Assembly: GCF_029433335.1 (NCBI RefSeq)
Contig: NZ_JAQTHX010000003.1
Location: 62,001 to 126,000, forward strand
Source of the DNA: Bifidobacterium sp. ESL0745
GTDB lineage: Bacteria; Actinomycetota; Actinomycetes; Actinomycetales; Bifidobacteriaceae
Reading direction: 5' to 3'
DNA: 64,000 nt
This document shows positions 17,823-26,730 of this stretch, piece by piece. How positions within the stretch are numbered: the stretch's first letter is position 1; each line of letters starts with the position of its first letter. Both the position numbers and the translations under genes were made by a program. The notes below the pieces were generated by a model. That model worked only from the letters and a program-made list of their open reading frames with translations, made no database searches and was not told the DNA's origin.

Positions 17823-18728
17823 TCAGCCCTTCATGCCGGAGGTAGCGATACCTTCGATGAACTGCTTCTGGCCGATGAGGAAGACGATGATGATCGGGAG
17901 CACCGAGATGACGGAGCCAGTCATGATCATCGCGTAATCCGCGTTGTACTGGGAGATGAACTGCTTGAGGCCGATCTGGATGGTCCACAGGTTTGCGGAA
18001 CGCAAGTAGATCAACGGGCCCATGTAGTCGTTCCAGGTGTTGGTGAAGGTGATGATCGCCAACGCCGCAATGGACGGACCGGAAAGCGGGAGGACGATCT
18101 TCCAGTAGATGCCGAACTCGCTCAAACCATCAAGTCGAGCGGCTTCTGACAAATCCTCAGGTATCGTGTCATAGAACTGTTTCATCATGAACACGCCGAA
18201 CGCGCCGAATGCCTGCAGCAAAATAATCGACCAACGGGTGTCGGAAAGGCCGACAGCGGCAATCATCTTGAACTGCGGAATCATGTAGGCCTGCCACGGC
18301 ACGGCCATGGTCGCAATGTAGATAAGGAACAGCGTGGTGCGTCCACGGAACGGAATCTTCGAGAAGCCATAGGCGGCGAACGAACCGGTGAACACCTGCA
18401 GGCAGGTCACGATGATCGCGAAGAACAGGGTGTTCAGAATCCACGTGGTCATATTGGACTTCGTCCAGATGGCCGCGTAGTTGTGCCACTGCCACGCCGA
18501 CGGGAACCACTTGATCGGTACCGCATAGACCTCGTTGTTCGGCTTCAAGGACGAAAGAATCATCCAGAAGAACGGCAGCAGGGTGAACGCGGCCACCAGA
18601 ATCATGGCGAGATAGCCAATGATCGTGCCAACGACCTTGAGCGGGGACACGGGCTTCTTGTTGAAGGGGATTTCAGGTGCCACGGCACCAGTCTCAACTG
18701 CTTGAGGGGATACTGTTTGCGCGGACAT
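17823..18728 (-). CDS. Sugar ABC transporter permease, MalG type
   Basis: This 301-residue inner-membrane permease of a CUT1 carbohydrate importer has about six hydrophobic segments. The EAA loop for ATPase contact reads EAARLDGLSEFGIYWKIVLP, the MalG-type sequence. The frame runs a few codons further upstream, but the ATG at 18728 follows GAAGGAG directly and is chosen. It starts one base after the stop of the MalF-type permease, so the two are translationally coupled. No ATPase gene is nearby; CUT1 systems of bifidobacteria and other Gram-positives often share one MsmK-like ATPase encoded elsewhere. The substrate is probably the oligosaccharide cleaved by the neighbouring glycosidases. Confidence 0.92.
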   Translation of the reverse strand: MSAQTVSPQAVETGAVAPEIPFNKKPVSPLKVVGTIIGYLAMILVAAFTLLPFFWMILSSLKPNNEVYAVPIKWFPSAWQWHNYAAIWTKSNMTTWILNTLFFAIIVTCLQVFTGSFAAYGFSKIPFRGRTTLFLIYIATMAVPWQAYMIPQFKMIAAVGLSDTRWSIILLQAFGAFGVFMMKQFYDTIPEDLSEAARLDGLSEFGIYWKIVLPLSGPSIAALAIITFTNTWNDYMGPLIYLRSANLWTIQIGLKQFISQYNADYAMIMTGSVISVLPIIIVFLIGQKQFIEGIATSGMKG

Positions 18729-18729
18729 G

Positions 18730-19734
18730 TTACTTCTCCTTCGCATTGTTGTACCAGAACTGAATCAGCGTGACCACCATGCAGATGAACAGCAACACCA
18801 ACGATACCGAAGATGCATAGCCATAGTCGCCGTTGTCGAATGCCACCGAGTAGATGTACTGGGCCAACACCTCTGTGGTCGTTCCAGGACCGCCGTCGGT
18901 CATGATCAAGGTCAAATCGAGGATCTTGAACGAACCTATGGTCAACGTGACCATCACGAAGAACAGCGTCGGTCGCATCGAAGGCACCGTAACGTGCCAG
19001 AATCGTTGCCAGCCGTTCGCGCCATCGAGCTCTGCGGCCTCATACAATTCACTAGGAATCGTCTGCAGACCAGCCAGCAGAAGAATCATGTAGTAGCCGA
19101 CTTCACGCCAAGTACCCACGATGATGACTGCAGGCATAGCCCACTTGGTCGAACCAAGCCAGCCAGGCACGTTGTTGCCGAGGAACAGGCGCAGGAACTG
19201 GTTGATCGGGCCCGACTTCGGGTCGAACAGCATGGCCCACACCTGCGCGGCCGCCACCATTGAGGTGACATACGGCATGAACGCCACCGTACGGAAGAAG
19301 CCACGTCCCTTGAGCTTGGAGTTGAGCAATACCGCCAAGCCGAACGCAATCGCCAACGTCAGCGGAATATGCACCAATGAATAGTAGAACGTGTGCCACA
19401 CGGTCTGCCAGAAGATGCGGTCGTGAACCAAACGTACCCAGTTCACCAGCCCGTTGAACTTCGGCATACCGAACGCCGACCACTTCGTGAACGCGATATA
19501 GAACAGCGAGAGCACCGGGAATAGCGTCAACAGGATGAAGCCGATGAAATTCGGCGAAATGAAGATCAGACCATTGCGCAGGTTACGATGCGAAATCGCC
19601 TTTGCGTCCATCCCTCCGGTTTTTTGCCGTTTTGGTGCCGGCGGTTTATTTCGGGCTTCGGCGGCACCCGCCTCCCCTGCTGCGGCGAGATCGGCACCCA
19701 CCGCGGCAACGTCCGAACTAGAAGAATCCGACAT
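18730..19734 (-). CDS. Sugar ABC transporter permease, MalF type
   Basis: This 334-residue permease is the partner of the MalG-type protein. It has a polar N-terminal tail of about 50 residues, then six hydrophobic segments. The EAA motif reads EAAELDGANGWQRFWHVTVP. The ATG at 19734 has AAGGAGGAGG upstream; the frame is open 24 codons further but without comparable support. It lies between the binding-protein gene, from which it is separated by a hairpin, and the MalG-type gene, which it nearly overlaps. The hairpin would explain a higher yield of binding protein than of membrane subunits. Confidence 0.92.
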   Translation of the reverse strand: MSDSSSSDVAAVGADLAAAGEAGAAEARNKPPAPKRQKTGGMDAKAISHRNLRNGLIFISPNFIGFILLTLFPVLSLFYIAFTKWSAFGMPKFNGLVNWVRLVHDRIFWQTVWHTFYYSLVHIPLTLAIAFGLAVLLNSKLKGRGFFRTVAFMPYVTSMVAAAQVWAMLFDPKSGPINQFLRLFLGNNVPGWLGSTKWAMPAVIIVGTWREVGYYMILLLAGLQTIPSELYEAAELDGANGWQRFWHVTVPSMRPTLFFVMVTLTIGSFKILDLTLIMTDGGPGTTTEVLAQYIYSVAFDNGDYGYASSVSLVLLFICMVVTLIQFWYNNAKEK

Positions 19735-19849
19735 CGCTGCCTCCTCCTTGAATACAGCTAATGGGTACAAGCCGCTGACTACTGCGTCAACGTCGTCTTG
19801 CAACACCTGTCAACTGTTATTATCTCACAACAATTACATTTTTGGTAAT

Positions 19850-19912
19850 GAAAAAGACCGGCAGTCCTTATCCGGGAATCAAACCTGCCAACCCGATATG
19901 GACCTGCCGGTC
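19850..19912 (-). terminator. Hairpin between binding protein and permease genes
   Basis: On the minus strand CTGCCGGTC-type arms (19904-19912 and 19856-19864) close a long stem-loop followed by a T5 run. The position suggests a partial terminator that lowers expression of the permeases. Confidence 0.75.
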
Positions 19913-19979
19913 TCCCGTCTATATGTCGCGGCTGTTACCAACTCAACCGCGACACATGTTTCAGACGGTTTTACGATAA

Positions 19980-21338
19980 TCAGTTTTCGAGAACACCCTG
20001 GTTCTTGACATCATCCTGGCACTGCTTGATAGCAGCATCGGGCTTTGAGGTGCCGGTAAGAATCGAGGAGTTCATCGTCTTCTGAAGAGTCTGAATCGTA
20101 TCAGTGGCAGAGCTCACAGGCGCTTCCAGCTTCATGTCGAACTTGGACCAAGCGTCCTGGGACTTCTGATCGGTGGCCATGCCATCGGCTGCGAAGAAGT
20201 CCTTGGTGATCTTGTCATCGATATAGGCAGGAGTGGTGGTGAGCTTGGCAAGCACATCAGCGCCGCCTTCGCCAACAGCCCATTCAACGAACTTCTTGGC
20301 CGCAGCGAGCTTCTGGCCCTTGGACTTGGCCGAAACCATGAGACCGGTCGGGCTGCCGAAGGTGATCGGAGTGGAAGGAACCTTCTTGCTCGGGTTCTGC
20401 GGAATCGGAGCCATGCCCCAATCGAACTTCTGGGCATCGCCGGTCTTCTGCTGGCTCAGGAACGAAGCGGCATACCAAGTGCCCATCGGCATCATGGCGG
20501 CCTTCTGCGTACCGAACTGCGCCTGATACTGAACCTTGTTGGTGAAGGAGGTGTTGTAGCTGATCGTCAGCTTCTCGTCCTGCCACTTCAAAGCACGCTC
20601 ATAGTAAGGCTTCATGTAGCCGAAATCGCCCTTGAGATAGGTCTTCTCGGCAGGCTGGCCATTCTGGGCCAGTGCGAAGGACTGAACCACGGACTGCCAG
20701 TTGTGCTGGTACATCGGATAGACGGAATTGGCGTCATATCCGGCAGCGGGGAGCTTCTGCTTGAGCTCTTCGCCGGCCTTGGTGTAGTCATTCCATGTCC
20801 AAGTGGCATCAGGTTCCTTGACGCCGGTCTTCTTGAACATGTCCTTGTTGTAGAAGAGGACCCAGTGATCGGCGCGATACGGCAGAGCAAAATACTTGCC
20901 GTCCTTGGTCTTGTACATGGAGTCGTCATAGGTCTTGTGGCTGGCGAACTTCTTGGCGATATCGCTGATATCGGCCAGGCCCTGCGACTTTGCATACGTA
21001 TCATACTTAACGGTGTTCTTCAGCGGGAAGACATCGGGCTGTGCACCGGCGGAAATATCAGCGGTGAGCTGCTTGTCATAGTCATCTGCGCTGTATTCCT
21101 TGAGCTTGATGGTGACGTTGGGGTATTCCGCCTCGAAACCATCAACGAGCTTCTGGAACTCCGGGGTCATCTTCAGCGACCAACCACCCATTGTGATCTC
21201 GGTCTTCGCGTTCTTATCAAACGCGTTGGAGTCGGAGGCACCGCTGTTTTTCGCGTCGCCGCCGCCACCGCAACCCGCAAGAAGCATTGCGAGCGCAGAG
21301 ACCGCTGCTATGGCGCCTACTGGACGTGAGACTTTCAT
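19980..21338 (-). CDS. Extracellular sugar-binding lipoprotein of the ABC importer
   Basis: This 452-residue family 1 solute-binding protein has a lysine/arginine start, a hydrophobic stretch and the lipobox LLAGC, followed by a glycine-rich linker. It is therefore exported, lipid-modified and held on the outer face of the membrane. Typical family features follow: KTEITMGGWSLKMTPEFQKL, FEAEYPNVTIKLKEYS, D-x-x-K-Q-L-T-A-D-I-S-A-G-A-Q-P-D-V-F, and a G-T-W-Y-A-A segment. The chosen ATG (21338) follows AAAGGATTTGAAT; a TTG two codons earlier is possible. It heads the importer transcript and is divergent from the GH30 gene across a region with a candidate operator. Confidence 0.92.
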   Translation of the reverse strand: MKVSRPVGAIAAVSALAMLLAGCGGGGDAKNSGASDSNAFDKNAKTEITMGGWSLKMTPEFQKLVDGFEAEYPNVTIKLKEYSADDYDKQLTADISAGAQPDVFPLKNTVKYDTYAKSQGLADISDIAKKFASHKTYDDSMYKTKDGKYFALPYRADHWVLFYNKDMFKKTGVKEPDATWTWNDYTKAGEELKQKLPAAGYDANSVYPMYQHNWQSVVQSFALAQNGQPAEKTYLKGDFGYMKPYYERALKWQDEKLTISYNTSFTNKVQYQAQFGTQKAAMMPMGTWYAASFLSQQKTGDAQKFDWGMAPIPQNPSKKVPSTPITFGSPTGLMVSAKSKGQKLAAAKKFVEWAVGEGGADVLAKLTTTPAYIDDKITKDFFAADGMATDQKSQDAWSKFDMKLEAPVSSATDTIQTLQKTMNSSILTGTSKPDAAIKQCQDDVKNQGVLEN

Positions 21339-21435
21339 ATTCAAATCCTTTCTTCAAGGCTTCCTCGCCTATATGCAAGGACTGACGAACTACGTTTCCG
21401 TATTCCGCTGCCGTCCTTAATTTTCAGAGTACACA

Positions 21436-21474
21436 AATGGCAACAAGGAAAGTGTTTGTTGCCATTATTTGTCA
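21436..21474. promoter_or_regulatory. Candidate LacI operator, copy B, with an inverted repeat
   Basis: TTGCCATTATTTGTCA at 21459-21474 fits TTGCCA-N4-TTG. It overlaps the inverted repeat AATGGCAACA (21436-21445) / TGTTGCCATT (21457-21466). It lies in the 390-bp divergent region between the binding protein and GH30, placed to control both. Confidence 0.55.
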
Positions 21475-21728
21475 GATTTGATAGAGCAACTGTTCGGTTG
21501 TAATTACTGGAAGAACCGCGGCAATTCGCCAATAGTCCTCTTTTATGCCTTCGGCAATCCATGGCACCTCACCTGGTTAAGCACTTCGCGCTGCTAGGCT
21601 CGAAGTATGGAGCGACAACGGATTACGCATTTGGTACAGCGAAATTCAGGTTCGTTCATAGCATCATTCCTTCCCTCCAAGCGGGGCGGAATGAAAGAAA
21701 CGGACAGATAGCAAAGGAGTATCAGCCC

Positions 21729-23315
21729 ATGGGCATACCAATGAGAAACGAGGACCCGGAAAGTTACGTGTCCTCTGCACACCACGCACCGAAGCAATTA
21801 TGGACGGCGACCAGCGGCGATTTGAGCCAGCGCCGTACACCGATTGAGACGCCGAAGATAGTTGACGAAGCGGGAGATGCCATCACCGTGGTCATCGACC
21901 CGACCCGCCAATACCAGCTTTGGGAAGGAGCCGGCGCGGCGATCACCGATTCCAGCGCAGCGCTTTTCATGCAAAGCATGTCCCCCGAGCAGCGCCACGA
22001 TATTCTCGAAGAGATGTTCAGTCCCTCGAAGGGCGGCTTCTCGTCCGTGCGCATCTCCATCGGTTCCTGTGATTTTTCCAGCCAAAAGTATTACAGCTAT
22101 GACGACCTGCCAGAAGGAATCGGTACGGACGCCAATCTCGACTACTTCTCCATCGGCACAGGCGAGCCCGGTGCACCGAACGCCACCAAAGACCTCAAAA
22201 ACGTCATCCCTGTGCTGCAGGAGATCATGGCCATCAACCCGGCCGTCAAAGTGATGGCCTCGCCGTGGAGCCCGCCGGCCTGGATGAAGACCAACCGCAA
22301 GTTCGAAGGCGACGGCAGGTTGCGTCTCGGTGAGTTCTGCGGCAATGGATATCGCCGTCAGGACACCATCGATTACGTTTATGCGCAGTATTTCGTCAAA
22401 TTCATCGCCGCCTACGCCAGCTACGGCATCCCCATCGCTTCGGTGACCATGCAGAACGAGCCTGGCAATTCCCCGCAATGGCCGATGGCCATCTGGACGC
22501 CGGAGGAGCTGACAAAATGGGGCAGCGAATATCTGCGTCCTTGCCTCGACGAATCGTTCCCGGACGTCGAGATCTACTTCGCCGACGACGGCCTGCGCTT
22601 CTTCCAGCGCCCCGTGAGCGACTATATGACGCCGGCCCAGGCCCAGTGCTTCGCCGGCGTTGCCTTCCACACCTACTCCGGCCTACCCAAGTGGGTACTC
22701 AACGGCACCCGCCAGTTCCCGGAATGGAAGGCCGCCATGAGCGAGCGCCGTTGCATGCTCGATGAAACCGTAGACGAGGCCAGCCACGTGATGTTCGGCG
22801 AAATCGGCACCGGACTGGTGCGCAACAACGTCGGTCTCATCAACCTGTGGAACATCGCGCTGGACGAGCAGGGCTTCCCGAGCTACGCCAAGACGCGCGG
22901 CCGCCGCGGCGTGATCACCATTGATTCAAGCACCGGCAAGGTCAAGCGCAACCTCGAGTACTTCATGCTGCGCAACTTCGGCCAAGATGTGCGCCCTGGC
23001 TCACGGCGCGTGGCCTCGACCAACCACACCCCCGACGGACGGCATGGCGGCCTGGGTTCGGTCGCTTTCATCGAGCCGGACGGGCAGGGCTTCGCCGGAT
23101 TCCTCTATAACCCGACCGCAGAGCCGATCAAGGCAGCAGTCACCTTCGCAGGAGAGGGAGCGCAGTGGCGCCATGTCACCGTTCCTGCTTACGGCACCGT
23201 GACATTCCACCTGTCGTATTCGCCAATCAACACGAGCGAGGCGCCCGCGGACGATGATTTCAAGATCACCTACACCCCGCACCCCGCCGACGACCACGAC
23301 GAGCGCATCTTCTAG
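21729..23315 (+). CDS. GH30 glycoside hydrolase
   Basis: This 528-residue protein is of the glucosylceramidase-like family 30. It opens the barrel with Q-L-W-E-G-A-G-A-A-I-T-D-S-S-A. The acid/base region is SVTMQNEPGNSPQWP, with the glutamate of N-E-P, and a later RRCMLDETVDEA probably carries the nucleophile. The C-terminus has a beta-sandwich with VAFIEPDGQGFAGFLYN. There is no signal peptide, so it is cytoplasmic. The frame is open 56 codons upstream, but AAAGGAG lies nine bases before the ATG at 21729. From memory, some bifidobacterial GH30 enzymes cleave beta-1,6-galactan; that would suit the locus but is not shown by the sequence. It ends in a strong terminator. Confidence 0.85.
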   Translation: MGIPMRNEDPESYVSSAHHAPKQLWTATSGDLSQRRTPIETPKIVDEAGDAITVVIDPTRQYQLWEGAGAAITDSSAALFMQSMSPEQRHDILEEMFSPSKGGFSSVRISIGSCDFSSQKYYSYDDLPEGIGTDANLDYFSIGTGEPGAPNATKDLKNVIPVLQEIMAINPAVKVMASPWSPPAWMKTNRKFEGDGRLRLGEFCGNGYRRQDTIDYVYAQYFVKFIAAYASYGIPIASVTMQNEPGNSPQWPMAIWTPEELTKWGSEYLRPCLDESFPDVEIYFADDGLRFFQRPVSDYMTPAQAQCFAGVAFHTYSGLPKWVLNGTRQFPEWKAAMSERRCMLDETVDEASHVMFGEIGTGLVRNNVGLINLWNIALDEQGFPSYAKTRGRRGVITIDSSTGKVKRNLEYFMLRNFGQDVRPGSRRVASTNHTPDGRHGGLGSVAFIEPDGQGFAGFLYNPTAEPIKAAVTFAGEGAQWRHVTVPAYGTVTFHLSYSPINTSEAPADDDFKITYTPHPADDHDERIF

Positions 23316-23328
23316 TCGCTAACAACAC

Positions 23329-23366
23329 GAAGCGCCGCCTCCCCATTACCAGGGAGGCGGCGCTTC
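23329..23366 (+). terminator. Terminator of the GH30 gene
   Basis: A perfect 15-bp GC-rich stem, GAAGCGCCGCCTCCC and its complement around an 8-base loop, lies 13 bases after the stop codon. Confidence 0.85.
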
Positions 23367-23381
23367 ATCATATTCCACTTA

Positions 23382-23850
23382 CAAAAGCAGATTACTCAAA
23401 GTGTTGGACCGAAATATGCATTGCGCTGACGTACCCCCTGCTCGAACGGACTCCAGTGTCTTTTATCTTTTATTCGCTTCAAAGGCCTTTTGAAGTAGAG
23501 CATTGAGGCTGACACATGCCTTGTTCGACCGTAAAGACTCGGCCCATCTTTTTATTCGCTTACCAAACCCACTCAACGCAGAGTGCCGGATTGGCACATA
23601 TGCGTTGTTACGGCGTAACCTTGCCCGAACGGACTCGAGTGTCTTTTATCTTTTATTCGCTTCAAAAAAGCAGATTAGTCAGAGCGATGGGGACGACATA
23701 TGCGTTGCTCGACCGTAAAGACTCGGCCTGCAAAATCCGATGAATTTTGCCTTCGCGCTCACCGAACCTACAGACAGCCCACTGGGCTGTCTGCTTTACG
23801 GTTCGGCCCGGAGCGTGTCGAGCAATGTATATGTCGTCCCCATCGCGGCA
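23382..23850. repeat. Hairpin-rich degenerate repeat cluster between GH30 and manD
   Basis: This gene-free block contains four degenerate units with an ATGC anchor at 23416, 23516, 23600 and 23700 (spacing 100, 84, 100). Two units share a nearly identical tail of about 40 bases (from about 23443 and 23630) including TCTTTTATCTTTTATTCGC. Two share CGACCGTAAAGACTCGGCC. The last unit forms a long inverted repeat, 23684-23713 with 23817-23846 (30-nt arms, two mismatches), enclosing a GCAAAATCC/ATTTTGC hairpin and CAGACAGCCC/GGGCTGTCTG (23771-23793). No ORF is convincing. It resembles decayed miniature elements or a structured RNA. Confidence 0.7.
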
Positions 23851-23864
23851 GTAACTAAGAAAAA

Positions 23865-25112
23865 TCACCACTCATGCATGGTACCGTCAAGCAGACGATC
23901 CACAGGCAGTGGAGCCGGCTGGTACGGGTACTTCGCGGCGAGCTTCTCATCGAAGTCGACGCCGAGGCCCGGCTTGTTGCCCGGGTGCAGATAGCCGTCT
24001 TTGAACGTGTAGGAGGTGTGGAACACTTCGAGCGTTTCGTCGCTGTGCTTCATGTACTCCTGGATGCCGAAGTTCGGAATCGCAAGATCCAAGTGAAGGT
24101 TCGCAGCCATGCCGACAGGCGAAACGTCGGTGGGGCCATGGAAGCCGGACTTGACGCCGAAGAGCTCGGCGAAGGCCATGAGCTTCTTCATGTGGGTAAG
24201 TCCACCGGTGTGGGTAACGGCCGAACGCACATAGTCGATGAGCTGCTCTTCGATCAGGGTGATGTAATCGGTCCAGGAGTTGATGATCTCGCCGATGGCG
24301 ATCGGGGTGGTGGTGTGCTCGCGCACCAGACGCAGGAACTGCTGGTTGTCCTCCGCAGGCGTGGTGTCTTCCATCCAGAAGAGGTCATAAGGCTCAAGCG
24401 CCTTGCCGAAGCGGGCGGCCTCGATCGGGCGCAGGCGATGGTGGGAATCATGCAGCAGGATCAGGTCCTTGCCGTACTTGTTGCGCACTTCCTCGAACAC
24501 GCCGGGGATAGTGTTGAGATACGTGCGCGCATCCCAGACCTCCTCGACCGGAACGCTGGTACGGCGAGCGGGCTCGTAATCGTAACGCATGCCCTTCTCG
24601 CCCTTGCCGGCCTGCGCGTTGGCCGAAGCCGCGACGCCGTAAGTCGAGGGGATGCCAGGCAGCGCGTACTGGATACGCGTGGCCTTGAAGCCCATATCGC
24701 GATACATGTCGATCGAGTCGAACAGGCTCGGCAAATCGGTGCCGGAAGCGTGCGCGTAGGTCAGGATGCCCTTGCGGGATGCGCCGCCAAGCAGGTCGTA
24801 AACCGGAACGCCGAGCTTCTTGCCCTTGATATCCCACAGTGCCACATCGACAGCGCTGATGGCGGCCATCGTCACCGGTCCGCGCTTCCAATAGGCGCCC
24901 TTGTAGAGGTACTGCCACATGTCCTCAATGTTGTCCTCGTTCTTGCCGATCAGGGCAGGAGCGATGGTCTTCAGATACTCCGCGGCAACGAGTTCACGCC
25001 CGTTGAGCGTCGCGTCGCCAAGACCAACGATGCCATCCGTCGTCGTGAGCTTGAGGACGACGAAATTACGTCCTGGACTCGTGACAAAAACCTCGGCTTT
25101 TTCAATAGCCAT
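23865..25112 (-). CDS. manD: D-mannonate dehydratase, enolase superfamily (ManD/RspA type)
   Basis: This 415-residue enzyme is predicted to convert D-mannonate to 2-keto-3-deoxygluconate, the third step of glucuronate breakdown. The ManD-type opening is clear: [21 protein letters not shown], then [35 protein letters not shown]. The metal and acid/base features of the barrel follow: [17 protein letters not shown] and I-A-I-G-E. It is cytoplasmic. AGAAAGGAATCG precedes the ATG. Some RspA-like proteins have little or no mannonate activity, but the uxuB and uxaC neighbours make mannonate the likely substrate. A 2-keto-3-deoxygluconate kinase and aldolase are not in the window. Confidence 0.88.
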   Translation of the reverse strand: MAIEKAEVFVTSPGRNFVVLKLTTTDGIVGLGDATLNGRELVAAEYLKTIAPALIGKNEDNIEDMWQYLYKGAYWKRGPVTMAAISAVDVALWDIKGKKLGVPVYDLLGGASRKGILTYAHASGTDLPSLFDSIDMYRDMGFKATRIQYALPGIPSTYGVAASANAQAGKGEKGMRYDYEPARRTSVPVEEVWDARTYLNTIPGVFEEVRNKYGKDLILLHDSHHRLRPIEAARFGKALEPYDLFWMEDTTPAEDNQQFLRLVREHTTTPIAIGEIINSWTDYITLIEEQLIDYVRSAVTHTGGLTHMKKLMAFAELFGVKSGFHGPTDVSPVGMAANLHLDLAIPNFGIQEYMKHSDETLEVFHTSYTFKDGYLHPGNKPGLGVDFDEKLAAKYPYQPAPLPVDRLLDGTMHEW

Positions 25113-25259
25113 ATCGATTCCTTTCTGTTGTACAGCTTTTATTCCGCATACGTCTGTTACTTGATGACGTCTGTTTACTAAATTTTTTGTCCACGATTTT
25201 CAGTGGAACGTTGCCGATGCAAATCCCGATGCCAGGAAAGTCGACAATATTGTTGTTCA

Positions 25260-26687
25260 CTAAGCCTGCCGATTCGCGGCCGCGAACTGGCTTACCACTC
25301 CTATCTGCGAGACAACCTCATCAACGAACGCCGCAGAGGACGCAAGGCTGTGATCCAAGTAAGCGACCACATGCTTCACCCCATCATCATCGATGCTGCC
25401 GTCAGATTCGAAGCAGGCCTTTGCGTATGCAACGACCTTGTCTTTATTGACGTCCGCAAGCTTATCGGTAAAACGGGTGAGGAACAGTATCCAAGCGGCG
25501 ATGGCACGAGCTGCAGGGGCCGTCGACCGTCCGTCCTTCAATGCCTTGCGAGCGGCCGGCACGATACGAACCGGAAGCTTTTCGCTCCCATCTGTTGCTA
25601 TCTGCAACAAAAGGTGACGAATATTCGGATTCTCAAAACGCTCAAGCAGCTGCTTGCGGTATTCATCAGTCGGCACGCTGACATAGTGCCCGGCCAGATC
25701 CCACCATTCGTTGATCCACGAACGCAATGTCGGATCGGCGACGGCATCCGCCACCGTTTCATAGCCGAACAGTGAACCACAATAGGCCAAGGTGGTGTGG
25801 GAACCATTAAGCATCCACAACTTACGCTGTTCGTAAGGTGTGACGTCATCGGTGATGACCGCTCCGGCTTCATCCCATGCGGGACGACCGGACGGAAAAT
25901 CACCGGCGATTACCCACTCACGGAACGGTTCCGTGCGCACCGGCGCCGCATCATGCCATCCTTTGACACGTTCGACAAGCTCGATATCGTTTTGCGTCGT
26001 CGCAGGAGTGATGCGATCGACCATTGACGTGGCCCAAGCGACGTTAAGACGTGTCCAGTCAAGCAATGACGGATCAACCTCCGCGATGGCCTGCTCGACC
26101 ACCTTGCGGAATGCAGCGCCGTTGCCCGCCAGATTGTCGCAGGGCAGCACCGTGATCGGGCCGACCCCCGCACGCCTGCGGGCAAGGAAACCGGCAACCA
26201 TACGCACGGGAACGGTTTTCAGCCCGTCCGCTCGCGAATTGGCTTTCAATGCCCGCAAATCCGCAGCAACATCGGCGTTGGCAACGTCCAAATCGCCGTT
26301 GTGGGCACGCATATACCCCGCCTCGGTAACCGTGGAAGTGACAATCGAAATATTCGGATCCGCGAAACGGGCCCGCAACGCCGCGGTGTCCGAGCCGCTA
26401 TGCATGGACGAAAGCGAGGAGATGACCTCGAATTCATCGTTCTGAGCCCCCGAAGTAATCAGTGTGTATACGCAATCCTGTGATTCAAGCAGGTCGCGCA
26501 TGCGCGGGCCGCGACCGGTGAAACCGGCGATGCCCCACTGGGCTGCATCCGGCGCGTGTTCGGTGTACCAAGCCTGGTGCGCACGCGTGAAATTGCCGAT
26601 ACCCAAATGGACAATCCGTTCGGGCGCAGCAGGACGGCCGTTTTTTTCACGACTGATTTGTGGAATTCCTACGCTATCTGCTGACAT
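25260..26687 (-). CDS. uxuB: D-fructuronate reductase / mannitol dehydrogenase family
   Basis: This 475-residue polyol-specific long-chain dehydrogenase would reduce D-fructuronate to D-mannonate with NADH, the second step of glucuronate breakdown. The family opening RIVHLGIGNFTRAHQAWYT lies at about residues 24-42, then GFTGRGPRM. TVLPCDNLAGNGA follows in the middle and MLNGSHTTLAYCG near residue 290; the last contains the conserved lysine-free N-G-x-H segment of the active site region. It is cytoplasmic. AAAGGGGTAGC precedes the ATG. It lies between uxaC (43-bp gap) and manD (147-bp gap) on the same strand, which separates it from true mannitol dehydrogenase by context. Confidence 0.88.
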   Translation of the reverse strand: MSADSVGIPQISREKNGRPAAPERIVHLGIGNFTRAHQAWYTEHAPDAAQWGIAGFTGRGPRMRDLLESQDCVYTLITSGAQNDEFEVISSLSSMHSGSDTAALRARFADPNISIVTSTVTEAGYMRAHNGDLDVANADVAADLRALKANSRADGLKTVPVRMVAGFLARRRAGVGPITVLPCDNLAGNGAAFRKVVEQAIAEVDPSLLDWTRLNVAWATSMVDRITPATTQNDIELVERVKGWHDAAPVRTEPFREWVIAGDFPSGRPAWDEAGAVITDDVTPYEQRKLWMLNGSHTTLAYCGSLFGYETVADAVADPTLRSWINEWWDLAGHYVSVPTDEYRKQLLERFENPNIRHLLLQIATDGSEKLPVRIVPAARKALKDGRSTAPAARAIAAWILFLTRFTDKLADVNKDKVVAYAKACFESDGSIDDDGVKHVVAYLDHSLASSAAFVDEVVSQIGVVSQFAAANRQA

Positions 26688-26730
26688 TGCTACCCCTTTC
26701 CTAAAGCGTTGTCATATTAAGCGTTATTCG

